Positions 14,001 through 25,230 of a stretch of 64,000 nucleotides of DNA are shown one piece after another. Each line of letters begins with the position of its first letter. The first letter of the stretch is position 1. The translations under genes were made by a program, and so were the position numbers. The stretch comes from Nymphaea colorata (Eukaryota > Streptophyta > Magnoliopsida > Nymphaeales > Nymphaeaceae), in the NCBI RefSeq assembly GCF_008831285.2, contig NC_045145.1:23372802-23436801 (forward strand), given 5' to 3'. Under the pieces are notes generated by a model. That model did no database searches and was not told the DNA's origin. It saw only the letters and a program-made list of their open reading frames with translations.

Positions 14001-17000
14001 TAAAACTTTAAATAACTGAAGAAAAGCATCTGGCCACTTTTCTTGATATAGTAACTTGTATGTGATGAACTTATTGTTGATGGAAGGATCATGTGATCAC
14101 TAATTATTCAGAAGAACTACTTTGAGTATCATCAATATAGTATATTCATGTTGACCTCTAGTTTCTCAATGCCAGCTTAGGGTAATTGGCCTGCTTACAA
14201 GTATGTTTTCTGTGGCTTTGATTGCATATTTTGCCAATTTATATGTATTTTTTGTTAAATCATTGAAGATTAATTTCATCTTCCTTCTTTTTTCCCATTT
14301 AGAATCCAAAAAATACAAAGCTGTTGTCATTCGGATTGATAGTCCTGGTGGTGATGCTCTTGCTTCTGATTTGTAAGTGCCTTGTAAAATCTTTTATGAT
14401 ACTTGTCATCATTCCTAAGTGATTTAAAAATTCCATTCCCATGTCAATATGTATTCCTTGCTTGGGCATCACATTAAAGTGCTTTAGACTTGCGTTTTAT
14501 TTGAAAAAAACGCGATAAATGCGCTAAATATAAGTCAGCTGTATAAAACACCAATAAAACACATTTTTTCAAAAAGACGTCAGAAAATAAAAAAGGCAAA
14601 AAATACACGCTTTTTTGTGTTTTTTACTGAATGTTTGATTTATTTTTAACTGTTCAGCCAAACCGTGAGTTTCTATCTTTTAAATGTATTAAATAAGAGA
14701 GAGAGAGATAGGTGATTAACCAGAAAATTAAGCATAATAGAGGAGAGAGAGTGCTGAAAGGTACACATAGTAATGAAGATTAATTATGTAATAAAGAGGA
14801 GAGAGAGATGGTTTACAGATAATTTGATGCAATAAAGAAGAGAGGGAGAGAGAGCCCAGCTTCTCCTATGAAACCCCTAACCCATAGCACTAAGTTACTA
14901 ACTCCTTCATAAACTCAGCCTTCATATCATGCGGCTGAGTAAATTGGGTCTAGCATGGAGACCAACCAAATTTATTATTTCATAAGTCTTACATATGGCT
15001 ATTATTTGCTTTTAATGTACTACGTTTCACCACATCCTGTCATGTTTATGATTTTATCTAATCATTTTTTTAAAGTCTTATTATTAGTTTATTTATTTAT
15101 TTTACTTTTACCTAATTTTTAGGATTTTTTAATTTATTAAAAAGTTTCCCGAGATTTTGCCGAGATATATAATTTTGCCATATTATATCTGAGAATTAAC
15201 TCGCCGTATAATACCCGTAAGATATATGTGACAATGCTTTAGAGTATATGTCTTCATTGTGGTCACCCAACCTAGGCACATCTGACACCGACTGTGAGGA
15301 ATTTGGCCACTGCCTAGGATGCATTGATGTAATTCAATTAATTAATTACCACAAATCTGTTAATTATTAATTTGAGGAACATGAGAGCATTATTCTTGTA
15401 ATACTATCTAGCATGCATGAAAGTTACGTAGATTTTCTAGTTTAGTTATTTACATAATGGATTACTAAATTGATTGAACTTCTTTTATGCTAGTGAATGT
15501 GATTTTTGGAAAATAAACTTCCTTCATGAGTGGCAGAATCTAAGTCACACAGTTGCATTATGGGTATATAGTGGTAGACAGAATTGAAGCAAAGTAGGTT
15601 ATAAGTTCATACATAATCCATCACAATTAAAGACAGAAAATTTGTTCATGGTCCATAAAAAGATCATCAGGATACTAGCCACTGCACACTTGGAGATGAA
15701 AAGATGCTAAAAGATGAACAGAGAAGAGTCTGAAGAATCAATGTTTCAAAGTTGTGACAAACTTGTGCAGTATATATAATGGAACATTAGAATGTAGTAT
15801 CTCTCATAGAAATCCGCTCATCACTGTATGACTTGATGAATAATCACGTTTAAATGTCTGGAATAATAATTTTTTTTTGTATTTCCATGTGTTGTGCCGT
15901 CTTCCAACTAAGGTCATGATGACCTGAAAGACTCCTTAGAGAAAGACACTGTTAGCGCACATTGTTTTTGTCAATTAATTAATTACCACACAATCTGTTA
16001 ATTATTAATTTGAGGAACATGAGAGCATTATTCTTGTAATACTATCTAGCATGCATGAAAGTTACGTAGATTTTCTAGTTTCGTTATTTACATAATGGAT
16101 TACTAAATTGATTGAACTTCTTTTATGCTAGTGAATGTGATTTTTGAAAAATAAACTTCCTTCATGAGTGGCAGAATCTAAGTCACACAGTTGCATTATG
16201 GGTATATAGTGGTATACAGAATTGAAGCAAAGTAGGTTATATGTTCATACATAATCCATCACAATTAAAGACAGAAAATTTGTTCATGGTCCATAAAAAG
16301 ATCATCAGGATACTAGCCACTGCACACTTGGAGATGAAAAGATGCTAAAAGATGAACAGAGAAGAGTCTGAAGAATCAATGTTTCAAAGTTGTGATTGAA
16401 GCTTACATGATACATGTAATTGTAATTCAAACAGGCGGTCTATCTTTTCACAAACTGAGCAGTTAACAGAAAAAATGGTTATGCAATACAGGGAGTTAAA
16501 TAGAAAATAGCACAAAATCTAGAAACAAAGGCTTAATGGAAAAATAGACAGTACAGAACAATAAGAAGCCTGCATTGTCCGAAAAGCAAACAAAAAATAA
16601 ACAGAAAATGATCTGTACAAAATATTTAAAAAAAACATACAACACTGTAACTTTCTCTTTAAAAATTTAGTGACTTACTCAAAATTTGGCTTTTCCCATG
16701 AAAGCTAAAACCTTGTTAACAACAATACTTTAAAAAGGACAGAAGAGAGGGCTTTGGAGAAATCTGCAAAGCTAACCTTACCTCAAAAACAGAGTTTTCT
16801 GCTGTTAAGGAGAAAACCATTTGTGTTTTTGGGGAGAAGTGAAAAGAATAAAGGAAAAAAAAAAAAACCTGGTTGCCATCATCTGTCGCTGGAGTTGGCT
16901 ATGAATATCGAAGGCTGTGTTGGTGCCCAGTAGCATGGGAAATTGCAATGGAAGGAAAAAGCATTGGAGATTTTAGGGTTACCAAAGGGGGTGAAACATT

Positions 17001-20000
17001 TAAAAGTTATTAGTTTAAACAATTAGATCCGTCTGGAGCTGTCCTGGACCTGATCTGGACATAGTGACATACCACCTTGGTTAGAAGTACCTGTGTCTGA
17101 AAACAGGCCTACTGGAATGGACGTGGGACCCATATCCATGTAGCCATGCAACTTAAGGCAAAATGTAGAGTGTAGATTAGGTGTAAAAGTTGAGAGTAAG
17201 TTTCTTTGGAACATATTAAGTAATTAAGCATAGAACGGCTTCTGCCAGTTTTATCTAAAATGAGAAGCATACTATGGATCCGTGCTTGTGAAGTAGCTGA
17301 GAAGTTTTTTTCTTTGGCCTTAGAATGTGGAGGGAGATTAGACTCTTAGCTGAGTCTGTACCTGTTATTGCCTCCATGTCCGATGTGGCTGCAAGTGGAG
17401 GGTACTATATGGCAATGGCAGCAGGGGTAATTGTTGCTGAAAATCTCACGTTAACAGGCTCAATTGGAGTTGTTACAGGTGAAGCTTGTCCTTCTTCCAA
17501 ATTTCAAATAAAAACAAATTGCATTTTTTGAAAATATTTTCTGATTAGTGGTTGAAGTTATTATTCATGTCTTGGTTTGTACGTAGTCAAGCTTCTTGAT
17601 TTATATTCCACGGAAGATATTTATTTAAGATTTTTGAAAGTGTGGCAGCTGGAAGCTGTAGTCTATATGTATCATTCTGGTGTCTTTATCATACATGACT
17701 TGAACATGCATTTTTAAGTCATGGTTTTGTAGATGTGAATGTGACATAATGTCGATGTGTAATAGTTGAACAAATCTTCATGGGTAAAAGAAGTGTATTC
17801 TCCTAGTTGAACCTGCTTGCAGGTGGGGTGAAATTAATGAGTAAAAATAATAAAAGTGTAATGTAACATAATAGTAAAACCACAATTCTTTGTCACATCA
17901 TCATTATTATAGTAGCCTACTTTCATGCTCTTTTTATCCCGGAAATATGTCTGTGTTGGAGCTGTTCTGGCAACATGATTTGATGTTTCATATACCCAAG
18001 GTTGGAAACTCTAGTCCCTTACGTTAGAACCGACTTTGTGAACTGATTATGAGTAAAATTTTTAGGTTGAAAACAAAAAAAGGTGTTCATTTAGAGGATA
18101 ACAATGGTGAATAAAACTGATCTAACTGGTGATGGTGATGGCACCTACAAGGCGGCATTTAAGGATAACATGGGCACTGAGTGCAATCTTGTAGGCAAGT
18201 TGGGAAGTAGTATAAATGAGAAAATTTTATGTTTGATAACTTCTTGAGAAAAAGAGAGAGTACAGAAAAAAGAATGCACTACGAAAAAAATTAGATAGGG
18301 AGAAGAACAAGAGAAATGTAAGACATTTGAAAAAAAAAAATTGCGAGTGGGATTTAGGAAAACAAAGTATATAATGGAGAGCGATGAAGAAACAAAGGAT
18401 GGATATATGAAGATGCTTGAAGCAATAAAAATCTTTTGATAGAATAAACCGAACCTAACTATTACAGATCTCCAAGATTGGCAGCTTTTGTAACATGGGA
18501 TCCCAAGCAGAACTTGTATTGCTACTGTATATTTTCAAGTCTAGTAACTGCTACAGCTACTGGAATTATCTACACAGGCAGCTGAATTCCTTGACTATTG
18601 AAATAGTTGGAGGCATAGGCATCTCTCTTCAAGTCAAGCTGTAACTTCCCAAAACTCAAAATGTATTAAGGCTATTTGATGACTTTGACCTAAGATCCAA
18701 GGGAATCTTAGCTATAGGTTGTTGCATCTAGATACCTGGAACAGATTGAATCTCTTTACTAATTGGTCTCTGTATCAATGGAGTACATAATTGCACCTTC
18801 AATTACAGAGAATGGCACGGATTGCCTAGTTCCATTCTTTTTTTTATATTATTTCCTATCCTATCCTGTCCTCTTTCAAAATCGCCTCATGACAAATCCT
18901 GTTTCCCTTACATATTTTTGCTCACCTATCTTAGTGTAAGTCATCTATCAAGCCCTACCCAGAAAGAGGAGAAAAATCAACACTGCCTTAAGCTAGCGGA
19001 CCACAGAAGTTTCTCAACTAAAGCTTGTTTCATGTTTACTGTGTTATAGTAATGTCTAGTGGTGGAAACTTCACTAGACATCCTCACCAATGGAGTTTGT
19101 GGTTTTGCTTATAAGCAGGCATGTACTGATCTCATGTTTTCTTCCTTCTTGCAGGAAAATTGAATCTGGGCAACTTATATGAAAGGATTGGATTCAACAA
19201 AGAAGTTATATCGAGAGGAAGATTTGCTGAGCTGGATGCAGAACAAAGACCTTTCAGGTAATACTTTCTTCATTTGTTGTTTCATCTTTTCATTTGGTAG
19301 GAATGTTACTAAACATTATGCTGTCTTAAATTGGCACTATTATTGTATCTAACTTTATTGTGAATGAAGAATAAGGGTTGGATATGGATGTGAACATGGG
19401 TGCATAGCATTTTCAAAAAGCATTGGGTGTGGCTATATTATGTATATGTATGTGTGCACACACACACACACACATATATATATATAAACCAAAATGCCAA
19501 AGTTGACCAAAAAAATACCAAATATCATTTTGCTGTGTCCAAGCTATGTCCCTGCACCTGTACCCCTCTTAGCTGTGTGACACGGGTGGAGCACCCTTCT
19601 TGGTGAGCCATGTGACATAAGTTGTAGTGTCTATGGATTCATAGTCCTAGAAGTTGGGTAAACGTTAGCATTTTAGGTTGTTGCCTTCAAGTGAAAAATT
19701 GAAGAGCTATGTCACATAGGTACAGGTACGGGTGCTGGTGCTGGTACTAGTGCGGGTATGGGTATTGACCATTTTCAAAAAACTTGGGTGCGGGGGTACG
19801 GCCCTATATATATATAAACAATAAGAAATACTTAAAAAATATGTATCAAAATAAAGAATATACATCAACATAAACAAATAAATAACATAGAAATATATAT
19901 CAACGGCTCTTGCAGCAGTGTGTTTAAGAAACCTATGAAAAACTTTAAACATATGGACAACCAAGCAGCCCCTTAGTCAAATATGAACATCAATCGAATT

Positions 20001-21857
20001 TTCACATCCAAAGAATAGAATAAAAGTTAAGGTGAAAAAAATTAAATCAACGTAAAATTAAGCAGTTTGGATCTATAGGTACCCAAGTGTCAAAGTACCC
20101 ATTTTGGGTACGGGTACGGCGACACGGGTACGTGGACCTTACTGAAGTACCCATGTGACTTAGCTTAAGAGTGAAGCTGCTAGTTAAAGAATTTAGTGCT
20201 TTGGAGTTAATAGTAATTACTTGTCCACTTTGGTTGTTAAATATGTTTCTGTTCCAAAGCATGCTGGTCTACTATCTTATATCCAAATTCCTGAATGAAT
20301 AATGATATTCACATGATGCACCCTAATGTCGTCTATATACCTGATGAGTTGAGATTGATGTAGCTCAAGGAAGATAAGCAATCCCCAACTTCTTGTCTGT
20401 CCTTTTTTTTCTTATTCATGATTATTTGTTTGTTTTTCAGGCCAGATGAAGCTGAGCTCTTTGCAAAATCTGCACAGAGAGCGTATGAGTTATTTAGAGA
20501 TAAAGCAGCTTTCTCTCGATCAATGAGTGTATGTTGACATTCTTGTTTTATCTTGAAACTAATGGATGTGTCCAATCCATGTTGACATCAAATAGCATTT
20601 CCAATCTCTAGGTAGATAAAATGGAAGTGGTTGCACAAGGCAGAGTTTGGACTGGTGGTGATGCTGCCTCTCGAGGTTTAGTTGATGCTGTTGGTGGGCT
20701 TTCACGAGCTGTTGCCATTGCAAAAATGAAAGCCAATATACCACCTCGCAGACCGGTACCCTTCCTGTTTCCATTTGTTTTATTTGCAGATGTCATATAT
20801 AGACTGCTTAAGGCTTATGGGAAAATAAAGCAACCATTAGGAGATTAATACATAATATGTTAATGCTTTTTGAAAACCTAAATTATCAGGATTTCAGTGC
20901 CGTATTTTCTTGTGCAATTAACTTAAGTTGCCAGGTTGTGTCTGCTTGCTTTCTTGGGTAATCTTGAGATTGTCTTGGTTGCTGCACCTAGACAACTACC
21001 TTCTTTCTTGAAGAGTTGTGTAAGTTTATATCTGGATACCTGCAGTGTAGTAGAATTATAGAACGAAGGTGATCATAAATACTAGAATCGCACAGGAGAC
21101 TGAACCACCATATGTTCATTGATAGATGGTAAAAACCCCTAATTGTGCAGTTACAAATGCTCTTCTCTGTCATGTTTTTGTCTCTTTTCAGGTTGTCTGC
21201 AACCTGAAGTAGACTGGTCAAATACTGGGGGCATGAATAGTTTGGCATCTTATATAAAAAATGTCTGTGGGTTCATGTGATTCAGTAATGGTTCTCGTGA
21301 TGAGATTATCGGCTGTATCGGACCATCTAAAGAGATGGGAAGGTGCCGTAGTCTCGTTCCAAGAAACAGGTTTCTAATGTACCACTTCACTCTCTCTATA
21401 TATGTTGAGTCAATTTTGTTAGTTTCTGATTCTGGCCTTTCCAATCTTGTCTTCTAACGGTTTCATCTGAATCCATAAGTTCCTTTGTTTCTCTTTTCAG
21501 TCTGTGTAGACAAAGTCAAATATATTTTTGTAATCATTTTTATAATTCAGTAGAAGTATCTTTTTCCCCTTTTTTCTAGCTGAAGTGAATTACAATTATG
21601 TGGTGCATCTTTGTGTTTAAATTTAGGTTAAACTAGTGGAGCTAACAAAGAGCTCGCCTTCTTTGCCTGAGGTCCTTGGTGGTATTGGAGGTGCCCTTGC
21701 TGGAATTGACAGATCTGCAAAAGAGTTGTTGCAGGAGTTGGCTTCATATGAAGGGGTTCAAGCTCGAATGGATGGGATCATAATTGAGGGATTAGAAGGT
21801 GTTCCTTATGGGAACTCCATCTTTTCACTGATAAAGGATTATTTTACCTCTTTCTAG
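2130..21857 (+). CDS. SPPA: Signal peptide peptidase A, chloroplastic (protease IV, peptidase family S49)
   Basis: Plant SppA is a light-inducible thylakoid membrane serine protease with a Ser-Lys dyad. I assembled 13 exons: 2130-2525, 3036-3219, 4213-4350, 5726-5896, 5990-6093, 7624-7688, 11876-12042, 14303-14372, 17324-17478, 19155-19257, 20441-20528, 20612-20755 and 21627-21857. All introns are GT..AG and all phases join, giving 671 residues, close to the roughly 680 of plant SppA. Residues 1 to about 50 are Ser/Arg/Leu-rich and look like a chloroplast transit peptide. Two S49 halves follow. The first holds the catalytic Lys in RIGKYKSTGD (Lys258). The second holds PGGDAL and the nucleophile in SDVAASGGYY (Ser456). 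Both catalytic residues are present and no exon is broken. The start was chosen as the first ATG opening a transit peptide in frame; an in-frame ATG at 2085 would add 15 residues. The oddity is the length: introns hold many transposon fragments. Confidence 0.97.
3590..3618. repeat. (TA)n microsatellite in SPPA intron 2
   Basis: A run of alternating TA. The rest of intron 2 (3220-4212) is A+T-rich, with no recognisable element. Confidence 0.9.
4540..4860 (-). mobile_element. Ty1-copia retrotransposon remnant, antisense in SPPA intron 3
   Basis: On the minus strand, 4784-4848 reads SKDQVADVFTKPLP followed shortly by a stop. ADVFTKPL is the conserved C-terminal tail of Ty1-copia RNase H/polyprotein. 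Downstream on the same strand comes a purine tract (TTGGGGGGAGTA at about 4720-4733), as expected of a polypurine tract, then what is probably LTR sequence. Only the last part of the polyprotein and part of the 3' end survive. I cannot place the outer boundary exactly. The insertion is antisense to SPPA and inside an intron, so it does not touch the coding sequence. Confidence 0.75.
5255..5285. repeat. (CT)n microsatellite in SPPA intron 3
   Basis: A pure CT run inside intron 3. Confidence 0.95.
7739..8932. mobile_element. hAT-like non-autonomous element, copy 1 (SPPA intron 6)
   Basis: The left end reads TATGTCACGTAGGTG and then GT-rich GGGTGCGGGTGC words. The right end has a mirror array of CACCCGCATC-type units and finishes CACCCGTATGAC, resembling the family's CACCCGTGTGACATAG with the last bases missing. 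The direct repeat CTTGTTTGTTCCC (13 bp) flanks it at 7726-7738 and 8933-8945, longer than the 8 bp seen at sister copies. No transposase reading frame is present; open frames across the GC-rich right arm are Cys/Gly or His/Pro low complexity. Confidence 0.7.
9345..9709. mobile_element. hAT-like non-autonomous element, copy 2 (SPPA intron 6)
   Basis: It begins CTATGTCACATGGGTG and ends CACTCATGGACACAG, with family words such as TTTTTCAAAAAAAATT near the left end and a small CACCAG tandem array near 9628-9655. A perfect 8-bp target-site duplication AGTCTAAA flanks it (9337-9344 and 9710-9717). At 365 bp it is an internally deleted relative of the 1.1-kb copies. It is non-coding. Confidence 0.85.
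9813..10938. mobile_element. hAT-like non-autonomous element, copy 3 (SPPA intron 6)
   Basis: It begins CTATGTCACATAGGTATGGG and ends in CAGACATAG, with a perfect 8-bp target-site duplication CTTTTGTA (9805-9812 and 10939-10946). The left arm carries CAAAAAACTTGGGTGCGG, shared with the copies at 12683 and 19707. The right arm carries the TTGACCGTACC motif shared with the copy at 12683. A GC-rich tandem block (CCACCCAAGTCGCCG units, about 10500-10640) sits inside. No transposase is encoded. Confidence 0.88.
10952..11250. mobile_element. hAT-like non-autonomous element, copy 4 (SPPA intron 6)
   Basis: It begins CTATGTCACATGGGTGTGGG and ends GTGTGATGTAG, with a 7-of-8 target-site duplication (GTATATGT at 10944-10951, GTATATCT at 11251-11258). 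It starts 14 bp after the previous copy ends, and its left duplication overlaps that copy's right duplication by three bases. It contains a (TA)n-(GA)n microsatellite at about 11001-11059 and no coding sequence. Confidence 0.75.
12683..13820. mobile_element. hAT-like non-autonomous element, copy 5 (SPPA intron 7)
   Basis: This is the best-preserved copy, 1138 bp. It begins CTATGTCACACGGGTGCTGG and ends TACCCGTGTTACATAG, so the ends are inverted repeats. The flanks are a perfect 8-bp duplication CATTTTTG (12675-12682 and 13821-13828). An 8-bp duplication points to the hAT superfamily, but no transposase exists to confirm it. The right arm repeats TTGACCGTACC and GTCAAGTTTGAC-like words found in copy 3. 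A 134-bp palindrome sits inside at 12805-12938. Confidence 0.9.
12805..12938. repeat. Perfect 134-bp palindrome (67-bp arms)
   Basis: The left arm starts TTCCGTTTTACCTTC and the right arm ends GAAGGTAAAACGGAA. Reading inward, the arms match base for base and meet in a TA run, with the axis between 12871 and 12872. There is no spacer. Transcribed as part of the SPPA intron, it would fold into a long hairpin. Confidence 0.92.
14490..15240. repeat. Degenerate A+T-rich repeat in SPPA intron 8
   Basis: Runs such as ACGCGATAAATGCG, several GAGAGAG tracts (14697, 14797 and 14840 areas) and a CCCGAGATTTTGCCGAGAT stretch near 15149-15167 mark old non-coding repeat DNA. The CCCGAGATTTTT word recurs near 24323, which suggests a dispersed family. 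I cannot name it. Confidence 0.4.
15334..15757. repeat. Direct duplication in SPPA intron 8, copy A
   Basis: About 424 bp from TCAATTAATTAATTACC to CAAAGTTGTGA is repeated in the same orientation at 15971-16395. I count only about five or six differences between the copies, including CCACAAATC versus CCACACAATC and GTAGACAG versus GTATACAG, so they are roughly 98-99% identical. The ends are not TG..CA, which argues against a pair of LTRs. Confidence 0.93.
15971..16395. repeat. Direct duplication in SPPA intron 8, copy B
   Basis: Second copy of the 424-bp unit, 213 bp after copy A ends. Sequence beyond TTGTGA differs between copies (CAAACTT after A, TTGAAGC after B), so the duplicated unit ends there. 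The simplest reading is a recent local segmental duplication in the intron. Confidence 0.93.
19383..19620. mobile_element. Degenerate hAT-like element, copy 6 (SPPA intron 10)
   Basis: The left side retains TGTGAACATGGGTGCATAG and TTTTCAAAAAGCATTGGG, similar to the family's left arm. The right side ends GAGCCATGTGACATAA, close to the family's inverted terminus. I found no convincing target-site duplication and the left border is approximate. A CA/TA microsatellite lies at 19457-19486. Confidence 0.45.
19707..20163. mobile_element. hAT-like non-autonomous element, copy 7 (SPPA intron 10)
   Basis: It begins CTATGTCACATAGGTACAGG and ends ACCCATGTGACTTAG. The left arm carries CAAAAAACTTGGGTGCGG, exactly shared with copy 3. 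The 8-bp flanks TTGAAGAG and CTTAAGAG agree at 6 of 8 positions. It is 457 bp long and non-coding. Confidence 0.7.
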
Positions 21858-24800
21858 TTCATAGTAGATAGCCTCATCAAACATTTAGTGGTAGCATAAT
21901 TGCTGCAAAATTTATTCCACCATGGTTCTAAATGGGTGGGGTACATGTTTCCCATATCCCCTTGGTGCATTTATGTAAATGAGTATTTCAAATGTCCAAA
22001 AGAAGATGCACTTTACAATCGAAAATTGCCATGTGACGTCATGGGCTCTGTTGTATTATGAACAATGCATTTTTTATAGTTTTACATTTGCAGAAATAAT
22101 GTAAGCATTGTAACTGATGGTGAAACTGTGCTGCTAGCTAACTTTTTCCTAAAAGCAAGATATCTTTTGTGCAATTACAGTGTTCAAGAGAGCAGCATGT
22201 AAAGTTGGCAAGAGATGAAAAAGTAAAATTTTTTCTAGTCATGATCATCGCAAAGCACAAGATTTCTTCTGAGAAGATAAAGTTGAGTTGGAGATATTTG
22301 GTCGAGTAACTTACTTCCTTGAAAAGCAATTCGTGTTTCAACGCTCCATTTCTAACCGATGTTCGTGCCATGTAGTCGTTCCTGGTAGAAGGCAAGAGCA
22401 GCCGTGGGGGGAATTTAACCTAAATCTACGGCTGCTAGTGGTAATCTGGTTTCGATTTTGCTATCGATAGATCACAGTTAGCAAGATACAAAAATAGATA
22501 TGGGCAGCAGATGCTTGGAAAATGACTTCAAATCAGGAGGAAACTGGATATTGTATACAAAATAATTATAATGTGCAGAAAAACGGGAAGAAACGGTGGG
22601 ACACGATTTGGATTAAATAAAACATGAAAATATGTAAAAAGTAAAATAATGAACAAGTTAAAATTGTACCTCATAATTTCAGACGCAAAAACCACAAAAA
22701 TTCATCGTGAAAAGGTGAGAACAAAACAACGAATAACGAAAAAAGAGTTGACAAAACTAAAATAAATTATATGAGATTCTCATTCTAAATGAAACAACCT
22801 TGTCACAAGTAAGAATTCTTCAAGCTTTCGCCTCTTTCAGTTTCTGAACAGGTTTCTGAGGAAACGAGATATCTTTCTGAATATAGAAGTTCCAGTAACC
22901 GTGGGATAGGCAGAAAAAGAAAACCATGCATGACCAAATAATTTGAATTTTAGAAAAAATACAATGGGATGCAAGTCTTTATTCTTAAACATATCTCAAT
23001 ACTATCATTTTCAATCCATAGTTGCTAACACCAAAACATTTGAATTTTTTGTCAATATCAATTGGTTTTCAATTGTAATTGTGATTGAATTATTTTTAAA
23101 ATCCTGCTAAGTTTGCAAGATTTTCCAATTAAAAACAAAAGAAAAAAAAATCTAACGAGAAATTGGATGTTCATAAATCGCTGTTTTGAACCCTTTCACC
23201 ACGCATGCAGCTTCTATAAAAACAGACGAACGATATTCTCGACATATATATATGCTCCCTGATTCTCTCAGTTGTCTTTCTTGAGGCAAGCCAAAAATCA
23301 ACACCAGAAAATGCACTTCCCATGAACAGATTGCTAGGAGGTAGGCTCCCCTCCTTTATTGCAAAGGAATGTTCTTTACAGGAACGAACACAAGGGATGC
23401 TTTGCATCAAGCCGGAACAAGAACTCAACGAATGGCCAAACCCAGCCAGTAAAACCAAAATAAACTATATAGCAATCGGAGAAAATTAATGGAAACCTTT
23501 GCAGAAAGCAGTATACATCACCAGAAAATGCAGTTGCAGAAAGCTTCAAAAACTTAAAAAGAGGTTTTTGAATAGTAGTTGAGACAAGCTCCTCCAAATG
23601 TGACTTCAGCTGCCTTATTTTGTTAGATATCCGGCTCAACCAGATCCTCGAACCAGAAAGGTTCTGGATTGCTGTTTTTTTTCCACATTTGACAGACTTG
23701 AACTCGAACTAAGCCAAGCATACTTTCTCTTTTTAACCATGTTATACCAAGGGACTAATCCATGCCATAGCAGCTCCTCATGATTCGTACTGCATTACTG
23801 GGCCTATTTCATGTGGGAGCATCAGGTTCATCGTCCTTATGATCATAAATATGAATACCAAAAGATACATTGAAACTTTATGTTCTTGAACGACTGCAGC
23901 TCATCTTCTTGGTGGGATCGATGTCATCATCTCGCAGACGGTCCTGCAAAGGTTTGGTGGCCATTTGGGTGGTCTTCAAATCTTGATTTCCCAAATCACG
24001 CTGCCAAACTGTTCTAACCTAACTACTGTTAATTACCATGATTGATCACGATCATCATCAAGAGCAGTGATAGTGCAGTCACTGGCACCGTTGTTGCAGG
24101 CCCACCAGCTGCCACTTAGTCCGGCCGTCTTTTTGAAAAAGTTTTTTAAAGGAACTTTAAAATGACATTTTCACGTTTTATCGTATTTGTTTCTCATCAT
24201 TTTTACGTTATTTTTGCTTTAAAGTTTAAAACTTTGTTTTGTTATTATTATTTTATTTGTTTTATTTCTTCCTAGTTTTTTAATATTTTTTTTCTTTCCT
24301 AAAAAAATTGCCAAATTTTTTCCCGAGATTTTTCAAAAAAATACCTAAAAAAAAATCACCGTTCAAAACCAATGTGGCTATGTATGGAGACTGTCGTATG
24401 AAAAAAGAGATCTAAGTGGTTTACACGCTAGCTTTTGAGGTTTAGTTTTTTCCAAATCTACTGAATTGCAACCGTATCCTGCTCTAGTTTATCCAGATTT
24501 TCACCAATTACAATATTCCTATGTTGGGATCTTTCTGCCGACGGGGACATGAAGCATCGACTTGGCTTGGCAGGTAACTGGATCTTTCAATACATGTTTC
24601 TTTGTACCTCACCCAACCTCCTAGATCGCCACCTCTCAGTCTTATTGTTCAAGATCAGATTCACAACTCAGCGTTAGTAGGATACTTTTCCGGGCAGTTC
24701 AGGCCCACCCACTACCGGACACAAGGCCGTGTCAAGTGTAGGACCGCAGAAGGTTGAGATGGGTGTACGAGCTTTGACATTTATCGGCTATTCGACGTCC

Positions 24801-25186
24801 AATCAAGATCTAATTTTCTATGTATTTTAGCTGATCTGGTTTCAATTCGCCGCTGGCGAGAGGACTGTACTTGGGTACGACTCTCGGCCGCTTACAGCAC
24901 GTTTGATGGCATGGAGAAGTTGTCTAAGATGCTTCACCTTCGGAAACTTGTTCTCCCTAAAAAATTGGCAGTTGGATGACTGCTTTCTACTACTGTTGTC
25001 CGGCTCTTCATGGGTGTCTTACTTTTTTTTTCACTTAGGTCCCAAAGCAACCTTCAACTGGGGGGGGCTGGATGGGCTTCCTCCCGCTTCCTCAGGTAGT
25101 GCCAATGATATCTCCTATGTTTGAAGAGGAGATGTACACCTCCTACTTCACTTAACATGGGATTATCCTTCAGCTTGCCAATAAAA

Positions 25187-25230
<44 letters not shown>

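Noticed and set aside
15334-16395. Possible pair of LTRs around a 213-bp interior
   Set aside because: The repeats lack TG..CA ends, and there is no primer-binding site or polypurine tract between them.
23171-23639. Two overlapping minus-strand ORFs as a possible exon
   Set aside because: No family resemblance and no convincing splice-linked neighbour.
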